Below are positions 7,626-8,025 of a DNA stretch of 8,025 bases, in pieces. Under the pieces are notes generated by a model. That model searched no databases and had not been told where the DNA came from. It saw only the letters and a list, made by a program, of their open reading frames with translations. Made by a program: the position numbers and the translations under genes. The DNA is from Alphaproteobacteria bacterium (GTDB lineage Bacteria; Pseudomonadota; Alphaproteobacteria; Micropepsales; Micropepsaceae). Within the stretch, counting starts at the first letter, position 1, and each line of letters starts with the position of its first letter. The stretch lies in NCBI GenBank assembly GCA_017307315.1, contig JAFKFF010000048.1:2138-10162 (forward strand), given 5' to 3'.

Positions 7626-7697
7626 TCGGCGACTGCCCAGCCTCTGACATTTCCGAACAAGCCCGCCGGCCCGGCGAAGCCCGGTGGTTTTGCGTGA
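7620..7697 (+). pseudogene. C-terminal remnant of an upstream operon gene, possibly a type II CBASS CD-NTase
   Basis: In the frame that ends at TGA 7695-7697, the 25 codons from 7620 read TTSATAQ followed by PLTFPNKPAGPAKPGGFA-stop. This is a proline-rich flexible tail ending in Gly-Gly-Phe-Ala. The TGA overlaps the proposed GTG start of the E2-like gene (GTGA, 7694-7697), the standard layout of two coupled operon genes. From memory, CD-NTases of type II CBASS end in flexible tails of the P.KP.GF(A/G) kind, and Cap2 conjugates that C-terminus to targets. A ubiquitin-like protein with Gly-Gly and two removable residues is the main alternative. Only the tail is present, with no start or catalytic core, so it is non-functional as it stands. 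The family assignment is an inference from a very short segment. Confidence 0.45.
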
Positions 7698-8025
7698 CCT
7701 GGTGGTATCTCGAGGATCTCGCCCGCTTCCGAAGCGAACGCGGAAAACTCGCTGAACTACAACAGCGGGCGGGATGGTGCACGCTGCTCGGCATGAAAAC
7801 CGATAGCGAGATGCGGATTGTTTTCGATGTAGACATCCATGTCGGAAACACCGTCTACGAATCCAGCTTGCAATTTCCGGCACATTTCCCGTTCACGCCG
7901 CCGCTCGTTTTTCCTAGAAATGAAAAAGATCGATGGTCGGGCCACCAATACGGTGCAGGCGGTGAACTCTGTCTTGAATATGGACCCGATACCTGGACAC
8001 CAGATCTGACTGCTGTTGACGTGCT
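7694..8025 (+). CDS. E2 ubiquitin-conjugase-like protein, N-terminal part, likely Cap2-type E2-E1 fusion
   Basis: From GTG 7694 the frame gives 110 complete residues and runs off the window. It begins MTWWYLEDLARFRSERGKL and carries the UBC-fold landmarks in order: strand-like EMRIVFDVDIHVG (39-51), LQFPAHFPFTPPLVFP (59-74), which corresponds to the YPxxxPxxPP segment, then HQYGAGGELCLEYGPDTW (84-101) with the putative thioester cysteine C93, and TPDLT. In eukaryotic E2s the equivalent is HPNI..G.ICLxxL...W.P. Bacterial E2 domains of this GGELCLE type usually form the N-terminal half of a longer protein with a ThiF/E1 adenylation domain, as in Cap2 of type II CBASS; whether an E1 follows cannot be seen. 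I prefer GTG 7694 because of the GTGA overlap and the family-like WW..E..R...ER start. Alternatively, the esterase ATG at 7316 is in the same frame. GC content is lower than in the neighbouring genes. Confidence 0.8.
   Translation, partial: MTWWYLEDLARFRSERGKLAELQQRAGWCTLLGMKTDSEMRIVFDVDIHVGNTVYESSLQFPAHFPFTPPLVFPRNEKDRWSGHQYGAGGELCLEYGPDTWTPDLTAVDV

Noticed and set aside
7413..7948. Minus-strand frames opposite the esterase and E2 regions
   Set aside because: Their translations are Arg/Ser/Pro-rich with no family features, whereas the plus strand carries recognisable esterase and E2 motifs.
1..8025. CRISPR arrays, tRNA or rRNA genes, insertion-sequence ends
   Set aside because: I looked for regularly spaced repeats, tRNA-like cloverleaf segments and transposase motifs and saw none. 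A computed search would be needed to exclude weak cases.

Overview
The window looks like a chromosomal segment of a GC-rich alphaproteobacterium. The gene chain plsC (tail), miaB, phoH-like, ybeY, corC-like, lnt and a small XRE regulator is a recognised alphaproteobacterial neighbourhood, and the proteins read as alphaproteobacterial. I cannot fix the order or genus from sequence alone. Codon use is strongly GC-biased, which explains the many long antisense shadow frames.

Layout. Positions 1-218 hold the end of a PlsC-type acyltransferase, followed by a short gap with a strong hairpin. Positions 358-5561 hold one tightly packed plus-strand chain: miaB (tRNA ms2i6A methylthiotransferase), phoH-like ATPase (TTG start), ybeY (rRNA endonuclease), corC-like CBS protein and lnt (lipoprotein N-acyltransferase). 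Each junction is a 4-base stop/start overlap (TTGA or ATGA), which points to translational coupling. After a 74-base gap with a palindrome comes a GTG-started XRE regulator of the PhrR/PraR kind. Positions 6029-6102 form a large two-part hairpin between convergent genes. On the minus strand lie hisE (6103-6429) and gluQ (6481-7287), co-directional. A plus-strand carboxylesterase/phospholipase gene starts at 7316, divergent from gluQ.

The unusual part is the right edge. The esterase reads normally for about 100 residues and then stops matching its family just before the nucleophile (GxSxG) region. From about 7620 the sequence belongs to something else and GC falls from about 68% (7441-7620) to about 50% (7801-7980), by hand count. 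In one frame, 7620-7697 reads as a protein C-terminus ending ...PAKPGGFA-stop. The stop overlaps a GTG (GTGA, 7694-7697) that begins an E2 ubiquitin-conjugase-like domain with a clear HQYG...GGELCLE...W.P active-site signature. This domain runs off the window. The best reading is the edge of a horizontally acquired ubiquitin-like conjugation module. The best match is a type II CBASS anti-phage operon: the tail would be the end of a CD-NTase and the E2 domain the start of a Cap2 (E2-E1) protein. Only the last ~25 residues of the upstream gene are present, so either the operon was cut by recombination into the esterase gene or the junction is an assembly chimera. By chance or design, the esterase start and the E2 domain lie in the same open frame.

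How the genes work together: the main chain couples tRNA modification (MiaB), RNA/ribosome quality control (PhoH, YbeY) and envelope functions (PlsC, CorC, Lnt), with a transcription factor at the end. HisE and GluQ are ordinary housekeeping genes. The E2 fragment is accessory and unrelated to the rest.
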